From: Filimonas zeae
GTDB taxonomy: Bacteria; Bacteroidota; Bacteroidia; Chitinophagales; Chitinophagaceae
Length of the DNA: 64,000 nt
Reading direction: 5' to 3'
Assembly (NCBI RefSeq): GCF_014641615.1
Contig: NZ_BMIB01000005.1
Location: 549,710 to 613,709, forward strand
Numbering within the stretch: position 1 is the stretch's first letter; each line of letters opens with the position of its first letter. Made by a program: the position numbers and the translations under genes. This document shows positions 25,509 through 34,679 of the stretch, one piece after another. Below the pieces are notes generated by a model, which ran no database searches, was not told the DNA's origin, and worked only from the letters and a program-made list of their open reading frames with translations.

Positions 25509-27422
25509 TCAATGCTTTTTCAGTGATCCGTTGGCTGTCATGTGCAGTTTTTCTTCTGCCAGCAGAAAACGGATCACTTCCTGAATATGCGCTGCTTCCA
25601 GGTGTGGCAGCATGGCGGGTATAGCAGCGGCCGTATAATTACCCCGCTCTACTACGGCATACACCGCCTGGGTTATTACCCCCACATCTCCGGCAGTTAC
25701 TTTACCCGTTTTTTTGCGGGCAATACAGGTATCGCAAACACCACAATCGCTGGTTTGTTCCTGTCCAAAATAGGTGGCTATATACTTACTGCGGCAGGTT
25801 TTATCCAGATGCAGGTAGCGTAACATAGCGCGTACCCGCTCTTCATACAACTCCTTCCGGCGTGCATAGGTCTTTATATCAATATGCAGAAACTCAGCTG
25901 GGGCCCGATTTAGCAGGTAGTGTAACTGCGGGGTTTCTTTCTGTGCACGGTATTCAATAATCTCCAGCTGATGCAGTTGCTGTAACTGCGCCTTCACCTG
26001 CTCCGGTGTAAGGCGGCATAAACGGGCAATCTGTTTTTCGTAAACGGTAATGGGGTTATCGTAAATGCCCTCGTAATGGCGCAGCAGGCTTTTTACCACC
26101 ATATCCAGCTGCGGATACAGTTGTTCTATCTGAAAAAGCTGGTCGCGCGTGGCGGTAAACATTACCTGTGGAGGCATAAACACGTTCTCTTTAAAACTAA
26201 CGTGGCCTTCCTGTTCCAGCATTTTAATAGCGTTCAGCGCCAGGCGGGCATCTATCTGAAAGTTCTTTGTGAAGTCGGTAAAATCAAAGTCGTAGTAATT
26301 ACCCTCGCCTAAACCTACAGGTATATGCAGGTAATCGGCCAGTGATTGGTATACATGCTTTACATCTTCAACGGCGGGGTAACGTACATCTGCCAGTGAT
26401 AATAAAGTTTCTGTATCCCGCTCATCAAACAACAGTGCAGCATAAGCTTTTTTCCCATCTCTGCCTGCACGGCCGGCTTCCTGGTAGTAGTTCTCCACAC
26501 AGTCAGGCACATCGTAGTGTAATACCGTGCGCACATCTGGTTTGTCAATGCCCATACCAAAGGCGTTGGTACATACCATCACGCGTATTTCGCCGTTAAT
26601 CCATGCCTGTTGTTTGCCGTTACGTTCTTCCTGTGGCAGGCCGGCATGGTAATATTCTGCGGATATGCCCTGCAGCATCAGCAGCCGCGCCACATCCTGT
26701 GTGCGTTTGCGGGTGCCACAGTATACAATGCTGCTGCCCGGCACTTTTTCCAGGGCTTCCAGTATTTTGTTGATCTTGCTGTCGGCTTCAAATACGCGGT
26801 AAGCCAGCTCCGGCCGCTCGAACGACTGACGAAATTCGGATGGCTTTTTCAGCTCCAGCCGGTCTATAATATCCTGCTGTACCAAAGGCGTAGCCGATGC
26901 CGTTAAGGCAATAAAAGGCACCGTGGAAGGCAGTACCTTGCGTAGTTCTGCTATACGCAGGTAAGCAGGCCGGAAGTCGTACCCCCATTGGGAGATACAG
27001 TGAGCCTCATCTACCGCTACCAGGGTAATATCCAGCTCATCTACATAGCGGGAAAACAGCAGTGTGGTTAACCGCTCAGGAGAAACATATAAAAACTTAA
27101 TATCAATGTTACGCGCTACCTCATCCAGCGCACGGCGCACCTCTACGGTGTTCATACCGCTGTGTATGGCTATGGCGCCAATGCCTCTTTTTTCCAGCCC
27201 TTCTACCTGATCTTTCATCAGGGCAATAAGCGGTGTTACCACCAGGCATACCCCGTGCCGCATCATGGCAGGCACCTGAAAACAGATGCTTTTACCGCCG
27301 CCGGTAGGCAGCAGGGCAAACACATCTTTATTTTCCAGTAAGGCCTTTATTACCCATTCCTGGGCACCACGGAAAGCGGGATAGCCCCAATATTTTTGCA
27401 GTACCTCTGTGGCGGTTACCAT
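25509..27422 (-). CDS. recQ: RecQ-type ATP-dependent DNA helicase
   Basis: The product has 637 residues. Helicase motifs in order are the Walker A region LLPTGGGKSICFQ (Lys44), DEAH in VDEAHCISQWGYDFRP, AFGMGIDKPDVRTVLHYD and the QEAGRAGRDG motif VI. A RecQ-type zinc domain follows, with CRSKYIATYFG and CGVCDTC. The C-terminus is a winged-helix-like segment; no HRDC domain is evident, so this may be a second, shorter RecQ of the genome. It unwinds 3' to 5' in recombination repair. Its ATG directly follows the stop codon of the copper ATPase gene, suggesting co-transcription. Confidence 0.92.
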   Translation of the reverse strand: MVTATEVLQKYWGYPAFRGAQEWVIKALLENKDVFALLPTGGGKSICFQVPAMMRHGVCLVVTPLIALMKDQVEGLEKRGIGAIAIHSGMNTVEVRRALDEVARNIDIKFLYVSPERLTTLLFSRYVDELDITLVAVDEAHCISQWGYDFRPAYLRIAELRKVLPSTVPFIALTASATPLVQQDIIDRLELKKPSEFRQSFERPELAYRVFEADSKINKILEALEKVPGSSIVYCGTRKRTQDVARLLMLQGISAEYYHAGLPQEERNGKQQAWINGEIRVMVCTNAFGMGIDKPDVRTVLHYDVPDCVENYYQEAGRAGRDGKKAYAALLFDERDTETLLSLADVRYPAVEDVKHVYQSLADYLHIPVGLGEGNYYDFDFTDFTKNFQIDARLALNAIKMLEQEGHVSFKENVFMPPQVMFTATRDQLFQIEQLYPQLDMVVKSLLRHYEGIYDNPITVYEKQIARLCRLTPEQVKAQLQQLHQLEIIEYRAQKETPQLHYLLNRAPAEFLHIDIKTYARRKELYEERVRAMLRYLHLDKTCRSKYIATYFGQEQTSDCGVCDTCIARKKTGKVTAGDVGVITQAVYAVVERGNYTAAAIPAMLPHLEAAHIQEVIRFLLAEEKLHMTANGSLKKH

Positions 27423-29549
27423 TTACACTTTTTTCCAGTTGAGCCGGACAGAATTAATAGCCAGCACCACGTCACTCAATCCCATTACCAGCGCACCAAA
27501 AGTAGGACTGAGATAACCGAAGGCTGCTACCGGCAACGCAATGATATTGTAAATAAACGCCCAGAACAAATTCTGTTGTATGGTTACATAGGTATGCCGC
27601 CCCAGCCCCAGAGCCATAGGCAGGTGTTTTAAACCGTGGTTCATCAGCACCACCTGTGCACTCTGCATGGCAATCTGTGAGGCATCACTCAGTGATATAC
27701 CTACGGTAGCCTTAGCCAGTGCAGGCGCATCGTTAATACCATCGCCCACCATAGCCACAGGCGCTACTGCATTATAATCAGCAATGCGCTGTAATTTCTG
27801 CTCTGGTGTTTGCTCTGCCACTACTTCTTCAATGCCCAGTGTGGTGGCTACCTGCGCACACTTTTCCTTTGTATCGCCGCTTAACAAAATGGTTTTAATA
27901 CCCGACTGTTGCAACTGTGCTACCACGGCTTTGGCTTCGGGGCGTATTTCATCGGCCACATCAATCCAGCCGAGTAAAACGCCGTTGCGGGTAATGTATA
28001 CATTGTGCGTAGTATCGCTGGTAAGCGCTGCTACAGCTTTATGCGATACGGCTTCATAACGGTTGCCTTCTTTATCCGTGCCCTGCATACCCAGGCCCTT
28101 TACTTCTTCTATCTTTCCCCAGCGCAGTTCGTTTTTCACTTTCCATTCGCGGGTAATACAGCGGGCTATGGGGTGGCTGGAATGTTTTTCCAGTGAGTAG
28201 GCTATCTGTTTCAGTTCCTCTTCCTCCACTGCCAACGCTGCAAACCGGCGTAGCGCAAACTGGCCGGTGGTAAGGGTACCGGTTTTATCAAAAACCACCT
28301 GCTTTATATTCCGGAACACCTCCAGGCTGCGGGCGTTTTTAAACAGAATACCATTGCGTGCGGCACGGCCCAGGCCTACGGCAATAGCTGCCGGGGTAGC
28401 AAGGCCCATGGCACAGGGGCAGGCTATTACCAGTACAGCAATGCTGCGCAACAGGCTTTCGGTAAAAGTATGGTTGCCTATAAACAGGTTACCTAACAGG
28501 GTAAGCAGGGCAATACTGGTTACTACCGGCACAAACACGGCGCTTATTTTATCGGCCAGTTGCTGTACGGGCGGCTTCTCCGCCTGTGCTTCCTGCACCA
28601 TGCGCAGTATATGGCTCATTACGGTATCCTCCCCTACGGCGGTGATGTATACCTTTACGCTGCCGCTATCCACTATACTGCCGCCAATCAGCTTATCGTT
28701 CATTTTCTTTTCTACCGGCGCGCTTTCTCCGGTTACAATGGCCTCGTTTACGCTGGCGGTGCCGGAGAGTATTTTACAATCCATAGGCACATACTCACCG
28801 CTGTTAATCAGCACCAGATCACCCACTTTCAGGTACTGGCTTTCTACGGGAAACACATGCTCCTGATACTGATCGTCGTAGGCAATCATGTTGGCCATGA
28901 TCTTCTGCGTAACAGTCAGCTTGCGTATGTTTTCCTGCGTGGTTTCTACTGATTTATCTTCCAGCCAGTTGCCCAGGAACACCAGGGTTATAATAGTAGC
29001 CGTGGTTTCGTAAAAAAGGTAATTGGCCGGGTTGGCGGTAAAGGTGCCGGTTAAGCTGTATACAAAGGCAGCAGTAGCGCCCAGCGCCACCAGCACGTTC
29101 ATGTTAGGAATGCCTTTTAACAGGCTGCGGATGGCGCTGCGGCCAAAAAAGTCCATACCCACTATATACACCGGCAGCGTAAGCGCCAGCTGTACCCAGT
29201 GGTTCATTAACCAGTGTATATGCACACCGGGTATCATATGCACCATCAGCGGCAGCGTAAACACCAGGCAAAACAGAAAACGGCGCCAGTGGTTGTGCAG
29301 CCATTTCTTCTTTTTGGCAACGCCCGCTGCCTGCGCAGCGCCGTTGGCCACATGGTAGCCCAGCCCTTCTATGCCTTTTTCCAGCTCCAGTTTATGGGCG
29401 TCATTATCTTTCGGCAGCTCAAAACTCACATCTCCTCCTATAAAATTCACCTTTACATTGCTCAGTCCCTCCCCTTCCAGATACTTGTGTACGGTAAGGG
29501 CGCAATTGGTGCAACTCATTCCTTCTACCTTCCAGTTCACTTTTTCCAT
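27423..29549 (-). CDS. copA: Copper-translocating P-type ATPase
   Basis: From the Met at 29549 the product has 708 residues. An upstream extension to 29804 is open but would overlap tsaE and read through the promoter region, and the chosen start gives MEKVNWKVEGMSC directly. An HMA domain has the metal site Cys13-x-x-Cys16. The transport core shows TGES, the CPC motif at 377-379, the phosphorylation site DKTGT (Asp421) and GDGINDAPAL. It exports monovalent copper (or silver) from the cytoplasm. The last membrane helix carries MGLSDV in place of the usual MxxSS, a variation worth noting. Confidence 0.92.
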   Translation of the reverse strand: MEKVNWKVEGMSCTNCALTVHKYLEGEGLSNVKVNFIGGDVSFELPKDNDAHKLELEKGIEGLGYHVANGAAQAAGVAKKKKWLHNHWRRFLFCLVFTLPLMVHMIPGVHIHWLMNHWVQLALTLPVYIVGMDFFGRSAIRSLLKGIPNMNVLVALGATAAFVYSLTGTFTANPANYLFYETTATIITLVFLGNWLEDKSVETTQENIRKLTVTQKIMANMIAYDDQYQEHVFPVESQYLKVGDLVLINSGEYVPMDCKILSGTASVNEAIVTGESAPVEKKMNDKLIGGSIVDSGSVKVYITAVGEDTVMSHILRMVQEAQAEKPPVQQLADKISAVFVPVVTSIALLTLLGNLFIGNHTFTESLLRSIAVLVIACPCAMGLATPAAIAVGLGRAARNGILFKNARSLEVFRNIKQVVFDKTGTLTTGQFALRRFAALAVEEEELKQIAYSLEKHSSHPIARCITREWKVKNELRWGKIEEVKGLGMQGTDKEGNRYEAVSHKAVAALTSDTTHNVYITRNGVLLGWIDVADEIRPEAKAVVAQLQQSGIKTILLSGDTKEKCAQVATTLGIEEVVAEQTPEQKLQRIADYNAVAPVAMVGDGINDAPALAKATVGISLSDASQIAMQSAQVVLMNHGLKHLPMALGLGRHTYVTIQQNLFWAFIYNIIALPVAAFGYLSPTFGALVMGLSDVVLAINSVRLNWKKV

Positions 29550-29569
29550 ACTTACGGGTTTTAACCCTA

Positions 29570-29577
29570 CAAAGGTA
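29570..29577 (-). promoter_or_regulatory. Predicted -7 box of copA
   Basis: The minus strand reads TACCTTTG, an exact match to TAnnTTTG, placed 20 bases before the chosen copA start. No good -33 element is visible. Confidence 0.45.
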
Positions 29578-29630
29578 CCCCCTGCTAAAAAACGCTGGTT
29601 TGCGATACCTGAAATATCTTTTTTACCAGG

Positions 29631-29659
29631 TTGCAAATGCCCGGCAGGGGTTAATTTTG
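29631..29659 (+). promoter_or_regulatory. Predicted tsaE promoter
   Basis: TTG at 29631, an 18-base spacer and TAATTTTG at 29652-29659 match the Bacteroidota -33/-7 consensus exactly. The first ATG of tsaE is only 5 bases beyond the -7 box, so the transcript may begin at or near the start codon. Confidence 0.7.
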
Positions 29660-29663
29660 CGGC

Positions 29664-30071
29664 ATGGAAATGAATTTTCAGCTGAATGAGGTACCCGGAA
29701 TAGCCGCCCGCATATGGCAGGAGCACCGCGCTGCCACGGTGTGGGCTTTCCATGGCGACCTGGGCGCAGGTAAAACCACTTTTATACACGCCCTGTGCGC
29801 ACACCTACAGGTGCACGACACCGTAAGCAGCCCCACTTTTGCCATTATTAACGAATACCGCAGCGATGTGTGCGGGGCTATTTACCATATGGACTGGTAC
29901 CGCCTGAAGGATGAAGAGGATGCCATACAGGCCGGGGTGGAAGATTGCCTGCTGAGCGGGCAGCTGTGCCTGGTGGAGTGGCCGGAAAAAGCAGCGGGCA
30001 TACTGCCGGATAATGCCCTGCATATTTACCTGAGCGCAAATGGCCCGGACAGCCGTACCTTAGTGCTATAA
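29664..30071 (+). CDS. tsaE: tRNA threonylcarbamoyladenosine biosynthesis ATPase TsaE
   Basis: The product has 135 residues. The Walker A motif GDLGAGKT is at residues 31-38. Family motifs VSSPTFAIINEY and YHMDWYRLKDEEDA follow, then LVEWPEKAAGILP. TsaE works with TsaB and TsaD to place t6A at position 37 of ANN-decoding tRNAs. The length is typical. A second Met lies two codons in. The gene precedes alanine dehydrogenase by 48 bases. Confidence 0.95.
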   Translation: MEMNFQLNEVPGIAARIWQEHRAATVWAFHGDLGAGKTTFIHALCAHLQVHDTVSSPTFAIINEYRSDVCGAIYHMDWYRLKDEEDAIQAGVEDCLLSGQLCLVEWPEKAAGILPDNALHIYLSANGPDSRTLVL

Positions 30072-30119
30072 CCCCATTTTATAAAAAAAGAGTAGTTTTA
30101 TACTTTATAAGCTATAGTC

Positions 30120-31334
30120 ATGTCAGCAGGAAAGCCTATCGTGAGTCCTTCTTTTAAATACGAAACCCTGGAAGAGAAACTGGATATTAAGCGCAAAGGC
30201 GCTCCTCTTACCATAGGTATTCCCCGCGAAAACGCTTTTCATGAAAAACGTATTGCCCTTATACCGGAAGCCGTAGGCGTACTGGTAAACAACGGCCATG
30301 TGGTAGTAATGGAGCACAAAGCGGGTGAAGGCAGCAAGTACAGCGATAATGACTATGCAGAAGTAGGCGCCACCATTGTTTACGAAAAACAGGAGGTTTT
30401 TAAAGCCCCTATTCTGGTAAAAAGCGCTCCGCTTTCGGAAGAAGACATCCCCTACCTGCAACTGAACCAAACGGTTATTTCTCCCATACACCTTTCTATA
30501 CTAAAGAAGTCGCTGATAGAAAAGCTGATGGAAAAGCGTATTACCGCCCTCAGTTTTGAGCATCTGAAAGATGACAGCGGTACTTTTCCTATTGTACGCA
30601 GCATGAGTGAGATTGCCGGTAGCGCCGCTATGCTGATAGCCGGCCAGTATCTGGGCAGCCCTAACGATGGCAAGGGTATTCTGCTGGGGGGCATCAGCGG
30701 TATTCCGCCTGCCAAGGTGATTATTATTGGTGCAGGTGTGGTAGGAGAGTTTGCTACCCGTACCGCGCTGGCACTGGGTGCATCTGTTAAAGTATTCGAC
30801 AATAACGTATACCGCTTAAAGCGTTTACAGAATAACCTGGGCATACGTGTATGGACCAGTGTTATTGAACCCAAGATACTGGCCAAGCAGCTGAAAACCT
30901 GTGAGGTGGCTGTAGGCGCCCTTAGTAACGATAACGGCCGCTGCCCGGTAGTGGTAACGGAAGAAATGGTAATGGCTATGCGCCCCGGTGCGGTAATTAT
31001 TGATGTGAGTATTGACCGCGGAGGCTGCTTTGAAACTTCTGAAATTACTACGCATGATAAGCCTACCATTATTAAGCACGATGTAATACATTATTGCGTA
31101 CCTAATATACCCAGTGGTTTTGCCCGTACCGCCAGCCAGGCCATCAGCAACGTGTTAATGCACCTGCTGCTGAATGCCAGTGATGAAGGTGGATTTGATG
31201 AAATGGTATGGCACAACTTTAACATGCGCCACGGTATTTATCTGTACAAAGGCGCGCTTACCAACTTCTACATCAGCCAGCGGTTCGATTTAAAGTATAC
31301 CGATCTGAACCTGCTGATTGCCAGCCGCAGATAA
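30120..31334 (+). CDS. ald: Alanine dehydrogenase
   Basis: The product has 404 residues and is cytoplasmic. The N-terminal catalytic domain starts IGIPRENAFHEKRIALIP, with GHVVVMEHKAGEGS next. The NAD-binding Rossmann motif is VIIIGAGVVGEFATRTALALGA, and the C-terminal part has VSIDRGGCFETS and VPNIPSGFARTASQAI. The enzyme reversibly deaminates L-alanine to pyruvate and ammonia with NAD. Bacteroidota members are about 400 residues, with an N-terminal extension relative to Bacillus Ald, as here. Related transhydrogenase alpha subunits are excluded by length and by the lack of membrane helices. Confidence 0.9.
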   Translation: MSAGKPIVSPSFKYETLEEKLDIKRKGAPLTIGIPRENAFHEKRIALIPEAVGVLVNNGHVVVMEHKAGEGSKYSDNDYAEVGATIVYEKQEVFKAPILVKSAPLSEEDIPYLQLNQTVISPIHLSILKKSLIEKLMEKRITALSFEHLKDDSGTFPIVRSMSEIAGSAAMLIAGQYLGSPNDGKGILLGGISGIPPAKVIIIGAGVVGEFATRTALALGASVKVFDNNVYRLKRLQNNLGIRVWTSVIEPKILAKQLKTCEVAVGALSNDNGRCPVVVTEEMVMAMRPGAVIIDVSIDRGGCFETSEITTHDKPTIIKHDVIHYCVPNIPSGFARTASQAISNVLMHLLLNASDEGGFDEMVWHNFNMRHGIYLYKGALTNFYISQRFDLKYTDLNLLIASRR

Positions 31335-31374
31335 TAAAAAAAATCGCCGGAAGCTTTGGTAAACCTCCGGCGAT
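31332..31374 (-). terminator. Terminator of dnaX, between convergent ald and dnaX
   Basis: The perfect stem ATCGCCGG / CCGGCGAT is followed on the minus strand by eight T. On the plus strand the trailing sequence is less T-rich, so it fits dnaX better than ald. Confidence 0.8.
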
Positions 31375-31399
31375 GCTATGTATTTTCTATAATGTAGTA

Positions 31400-33274
31400 T
31401 TAATCCAGCTGCAGCTTCAGCCTTTCTCTCAGTTCCTTTATCCACGGGTAAGTACCGCAAAGCTTTTCATAACGCTGGCGGGCATTCAGCGATACCTGTA
31501 CCGGCGGTGCTTCTTCCTCACTCAAATCTTCCAGCACTACGCGGAAAGAGATGCCCCGGTTGTGAAACGCTGTTTGTATGGCATCTAACAGAATGGTTCT
31601 TTCCTGCTCAATAAAGGTTTGCTGAATCAACGCATTTACTTTTACTATAAACGTTGCGTCTGATTCTATCTCTATATTACATATTTTAAAGGTATTGGAA
31701 GCGGAGTGCTTTTGCTGCCCGGCTAATTTGGCAGCATAAACAAGCCATATCTCCATCAGCTTTTCCATGGTTAATGGAATAGGCTCTTTCACCTCTTCAA
31801 TCTGATACTGATCGCCATATTTATCCCGCAGCCCCTCCAGTAAAGACTTCTTGCTTTTAGGCTGGGGCAGTGCGCTGCGGTTCATAGGCACTACCGGTGC
31901 CATAGATTGTGGTGTGGCTACGGCTATACCACCTTCGCGCACATCATTGCGAATATCGCGGCTGCCGGGCGGACTTTGCGGCATTTCACGGGTAACAGCC
32001 CCCTGTTGGGTAGCTCCCCTGTTATCTATGTACAACCTTCCGCCATCGCCCACGGCTGGCGGCGTGGGTGCAGCCGCACCTTTTTGCTGTAAAGAAGGAA
32101 TGGCTTTTATTCTTAACGCAAGCGGGCCATCAATGCGCTTTTTTTTTACCACAGCGCCATTTTCAATACTCAGCTCCAGCGCCTGCTGTAAAAAGTTCAG
32201 CTTAATCAGACACAGCTCCACATGCAGGCGTTTGTTACGCGCCATTTTAAAGTTGATCTCTGCCTCGTTCAGTATGTTTAACGCACTTACCAGGTAGGCG
32301 CCATTGGCTTTAGCGGCAGTAGCGGTATACTTACTCTGCATGCCTTCCACCACGTCCAGCAGTGCAGCTGCGCGTGGGTCTTTACATACCAGCAGGTTAC
32401 GGATAAACTCTGCAAAACCATTCAGCACCAGATCGCCTTCAAAGCCCTTCCGGTTAATTTCATCATACAGCAACATGGCTCCTGCCAGGTCCTGCTGCAT
32501 CAGGTAATCCAGTAAGCGGAAAAAGTAATCGTGGTCCAGTATGTTCAGGTGCTCCAGTGTATTCTGGTAGGTAACCACTCCATTGGTAAAGCTTACAATT
32601 TTATCCAGTATACTCAGCGCATCACGCATACAGCCTTCGCTCTTTTGCGCAATTACCTGCAGGGCGCCTTTTTCGGCGTTAATCTCTTCTTTGGTAGCTA
32701 TCGACTGCAGGTGATCTACCGTATCATTACCGGTAATACGTTTGAAGTCGAATATCTGACATCGGGAAAGGATGGTAGGTAATATCTTATGCTTTTCTGT
32801 GGTAGCCAGAATAAAGATGGCATAGGAAGGCGGCTCTTCCAGCGTTTTCAGAAACGCGTTAAAGGCACTTGTACTTAACATGTGCACCTCATCCACAATA
32901 TACACCTTGTATTTACCAGCCTGTGGCGCAAAACGCACCTGCTCAACCAGCGAGCGGATATCATCTACCGAGTTGTTACTGGCAGCATCCAGCTCGTGTA
33001 TGTTTAAAGAAGTGCCTTCGTTAAACGTGCGGCACGAGGTACATTCATTACAAGCCTCCCCATCGGGCTGCAGATTCTCACAGTTAATGGTTTTGGCTAA
33101 TATACGCGCACAGGTTGTTTTACCCACACCACGCGGACCACAGAACAGGAAGGCATGCGCCAGCTGGCTGTTCTTAATGGCATTTTTGAGCGTAGTGGTT
33201 ATATGCGACTGCCCCACCACCGTATCAAACTCCTGAGGCCTGTACTTTCTTGCCGAAACAATAAACTTATCCAT
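31400..33274 (-). CDS. dnaX: DNA polymerase III subunits gamma and tau
   Basis: From the Met at 33274 (MDKFIVSARKYRPQEF) the product has 624 residues. An 18-residue upstream extension is open but unlike the family. The clamp-loader ATPase has Walker A GPRGVGKT at 46-53, zinc ligands Cys65, 75, 78 and 81, and Walker B in VYIVDEVHMLS. The tau-specific C-terminal region follows about residue 376. At that junction the coding strand has nine A followed by G, a classical slippery site. A -1 shift there gives Lys-Ala-His and a stop, yielding a gamma-like form of about 379 residues. Tau couples the polymerase core to the helicase DnaB. Confidence 0.95.
   Translation of the reverse strand: MDKFIVSARKYRPQEFDTVVGQSHITTTLKNAIKNSQLAHAFLFCGPRGVGKTTCARILAKTINCENLQPDGEACNECTSCRTFNEGTSLNIHELDAASNNSVDDIRSLVEQVRFAPQAGKYKVYIVDEVHMLSTSAFNAFLKTLEEPPSYAIFILATTEKHKILPTILSRCQIFDFKRITGNDTVDHLQSIATKEEINAEKGALQVIAQKSEGCMRDALSILDKIVSFTNGVVTYQNTLEHLNILDHDYFFRLLDYLMQQDLAGAMLLYDEINRKGFEGDLVLNGFAEFIRNLLVCKDPRAAALLDVVEGMQSKYTATAAKANGAYLVSALNILNEAEINFKMARNKRLHVELCLIKLNFLQQALELSIENGAVVKKKRIDGPLALRIKAIPSLQQKGAAAPTPPAVGDGGRLYIDNRGATQQGAVTREMPQSPPGSRDIRNDVREGGIAVATPQSMAPVVPMNRSALPQPKSKKSLLEGLRDKYGDQYQIEEVKEPIPLTMEKLMEIWLVYAAKLAGQQKHSASNTFKICNIEIESDATFIVKVNALIQQTFIEQERTILLDAIQTAFHNRGISFRVVLEDLSEEEAPPVQVSLNARQRYEKLCGTYPWIKELRERLKLQLD
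32139..32147 (-). other. Candidate programmed slippage site in dnaX (A9)
   Basis: The coding strand reads GTA AAA AAA AAG CGC in frame, which contains the A-AAA-AAG heptamer used by E. coli dnaX and a run of nine A like that of Thermus dnaX. The -1 frame ends in TGA three codons later. The site lies at codon 376, where the clamp-loader domains end in E. coli DnaX. Confidence 0.65.
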
Positions 33275-33392
33275 ATCGGCTGCAAGATACTCTAAAGCCC
33301 AGAACAACCCCCGAAAACCAGCGGCCACTACCAGTTTTTTTAACGCAGTTTTTTCGGTATATTAAACTGCTGCCGCCAGCAGCATGGCACCT

Positions 33393-33426
33393 AAAAAAAC
33401 AGGAACCGTAATGGTTACGATTCCTG
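33393..33426 (-). terminator. Terminator of the GNAT-like gene
   Basis: A stem of 12 bp with one mismatch (CAGGAACCGTAA / TTACGATTCCTG) and a 3-base loop is followed by seven T on the minus strand. Confidence 0.75.
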
Positions 33427-33449
33427 CTGTATGCTTATAGTTGGTAAGG

Positions 33450-34622
33450 CTATTTATATTCCATAACCGGATGACGCTCAAACGGCTTGTTACGATCGAA
33501 CAGAAACCGGTAGGTTACCATGCGACGGCTTTGCGTAGCGCTCAGGTGTTTGTAAATGTTAATCATTTTGGGGTTCCAGTCGCCGCTCCACCCCATTTCA
33601 TAGCGGTCGTACCAGCCCTTATCCTGTATCAGTAAAGCGCCTTCATAAATCATAAACGAATCCACACCCAGTGCCTGGTACTTAGGTACCACCCCAAACG
33701 CCACACCGGTAAACGTACGGCAGGTGTTCTTTCTTTTCATCATCAGCAAACGCAGCTTTTGTATCAGCCCCAGCTTGCCATTGAAGTGTTTGAAATACTG
33801 GTTCAGATCAGGAATGTTAATCCACATGGCAATCGGCTCTTCTTTGTAGTACGCAAACCAGATAAGCCTTTCGTCCATTACCACTTTCATTTTCTGAAAC
33901 AGCTTTAACACCTGTGCGGGCGTAATCTCTTTGGCCTCGCCATGCTGTGCCCAGGCAGAATTGTATACGGTGGCAAAATCCTGCGCGTGCTTTTCCAGAT
34001 TTTTTATGTTGATGTGCGAAGCAGAATAACCTGCCTTGCTTTTAAAACGGGCATGCCTTTCCGGAAAACGGGCGGGCAGGGTATCCGTTACATTCATGGC
34101 GTAGTAATACTGGTTGTAGAAGTTCTGAAAGCCATAGCTTTCAAACAAAGCTTCGTAGTAAGGCGGATTGTACGACATGCCATAGATAGGTTCTTTTTCA
34201 AACCCCTCTACCATCAGGCCCCACCACTTATCGCGATCGCCAAAGTTAATAGGCCCGTCCATGGCTTCCATACCCTTGCTACGCAACCATTCCGCCGCTT
34301 TATCAAACAGCAGATTGGCGGCTGCCTGGTTGTTGACGCAATCAAAAAAACCGACACCGCCTGTTGGAAAGTCGGTGCCGTGGTTTACATATTTTGTATT
34401 GGTAAAAGCAGCTATGCGACCCGCAAGCGCTCCGTTATCATCTTTTAATATCCAGCGTTTGGTTTCACCATACTGGTAGTTCTTGTTTTTGTTTACATCA
34501 AAAACATCATTCACCTCGTTATCTAAGGGCCGTATATAGCGCGGGTTATTTTTATTCATCAGCACATTTGCCTGAATAAAATCCTTTGCCAGAGAAGGGG
34601 TGTTAACTTCAATTACCTGCAT
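33450..34622 (-). CDS. GNAT-fold N-acetyltransferase-like protein, function unknown
   Basis: The product has 390 residues, soluble and without a signal peptide. The N-terminus IEVNTPSLAKDFIQANVLMNK and the segment GRIAAFTNTKYV look like the start of a GNAT domain. DGPINFGDRDKWWGLMVEGF and YNPPYYEALFESYGF are strongly patterned motifs that I associate with a conserved Bacteroidota family of uncharacterised double-GNAT proteins. A second acyl-CoA-binding-like segment is FGVVPKYQALGVDSFMIYE. The substrate is unknown. It follows the L,D-transpeptidase gene by 57 bases on the same strand and ends in its own terminator. Confidence 0.65.
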   Translation of the reverse strand: MQVIEVNTPSLAKDFIQANVLMNKNNPRYIRPLDNEVNDVFDVNKNKNYQYGETKRWILKDDNGALAGRIAAFTNTKYVNHGTDFPTGGVGFFDCVNNQAAANLLFDKAAEWLRSKGMEAMDGPINFGDRDKWWGLMVEGFEKEPIYGMSYNPPYYEALFESYGFQNFYNQYYYAMNVTDTLPARFPERHARFKSKAGYSASHINIKNLEKHAQDFATVYNSAWAQHGEAKEITPAQVLKLFQKMKVVMDERLIWFAYYKEEPIAMWINIPDLNQYFKHFNGKLGLIQKLRLLMMKRKNTCRTFTGVAFGVVPKYQALGVDSFMIYEGALLIQDKGWYDRYEMGWSGDWNPKMINIYKHLSATQSRRMVTYRFLFDRNKPFERHPVMEYK

Positions 34623-34679
34623 GCAACTGTTCCGTTTAGTGCAGCGAAAGTAAAGCTTTCACCCAACAAAAAGCCTCCC

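Noticed and set aside
29550..29804. An 85-residue N-terminal extension of copA
   Set aside because: It would overlap tsaE on the other strand and cross both promoters, and it bears no family similarity.
33275..33328. An 18-residue N-terminal extension of dnaX
   Set aside because: The family begins with the MDKFIVSARKYRP-type start.
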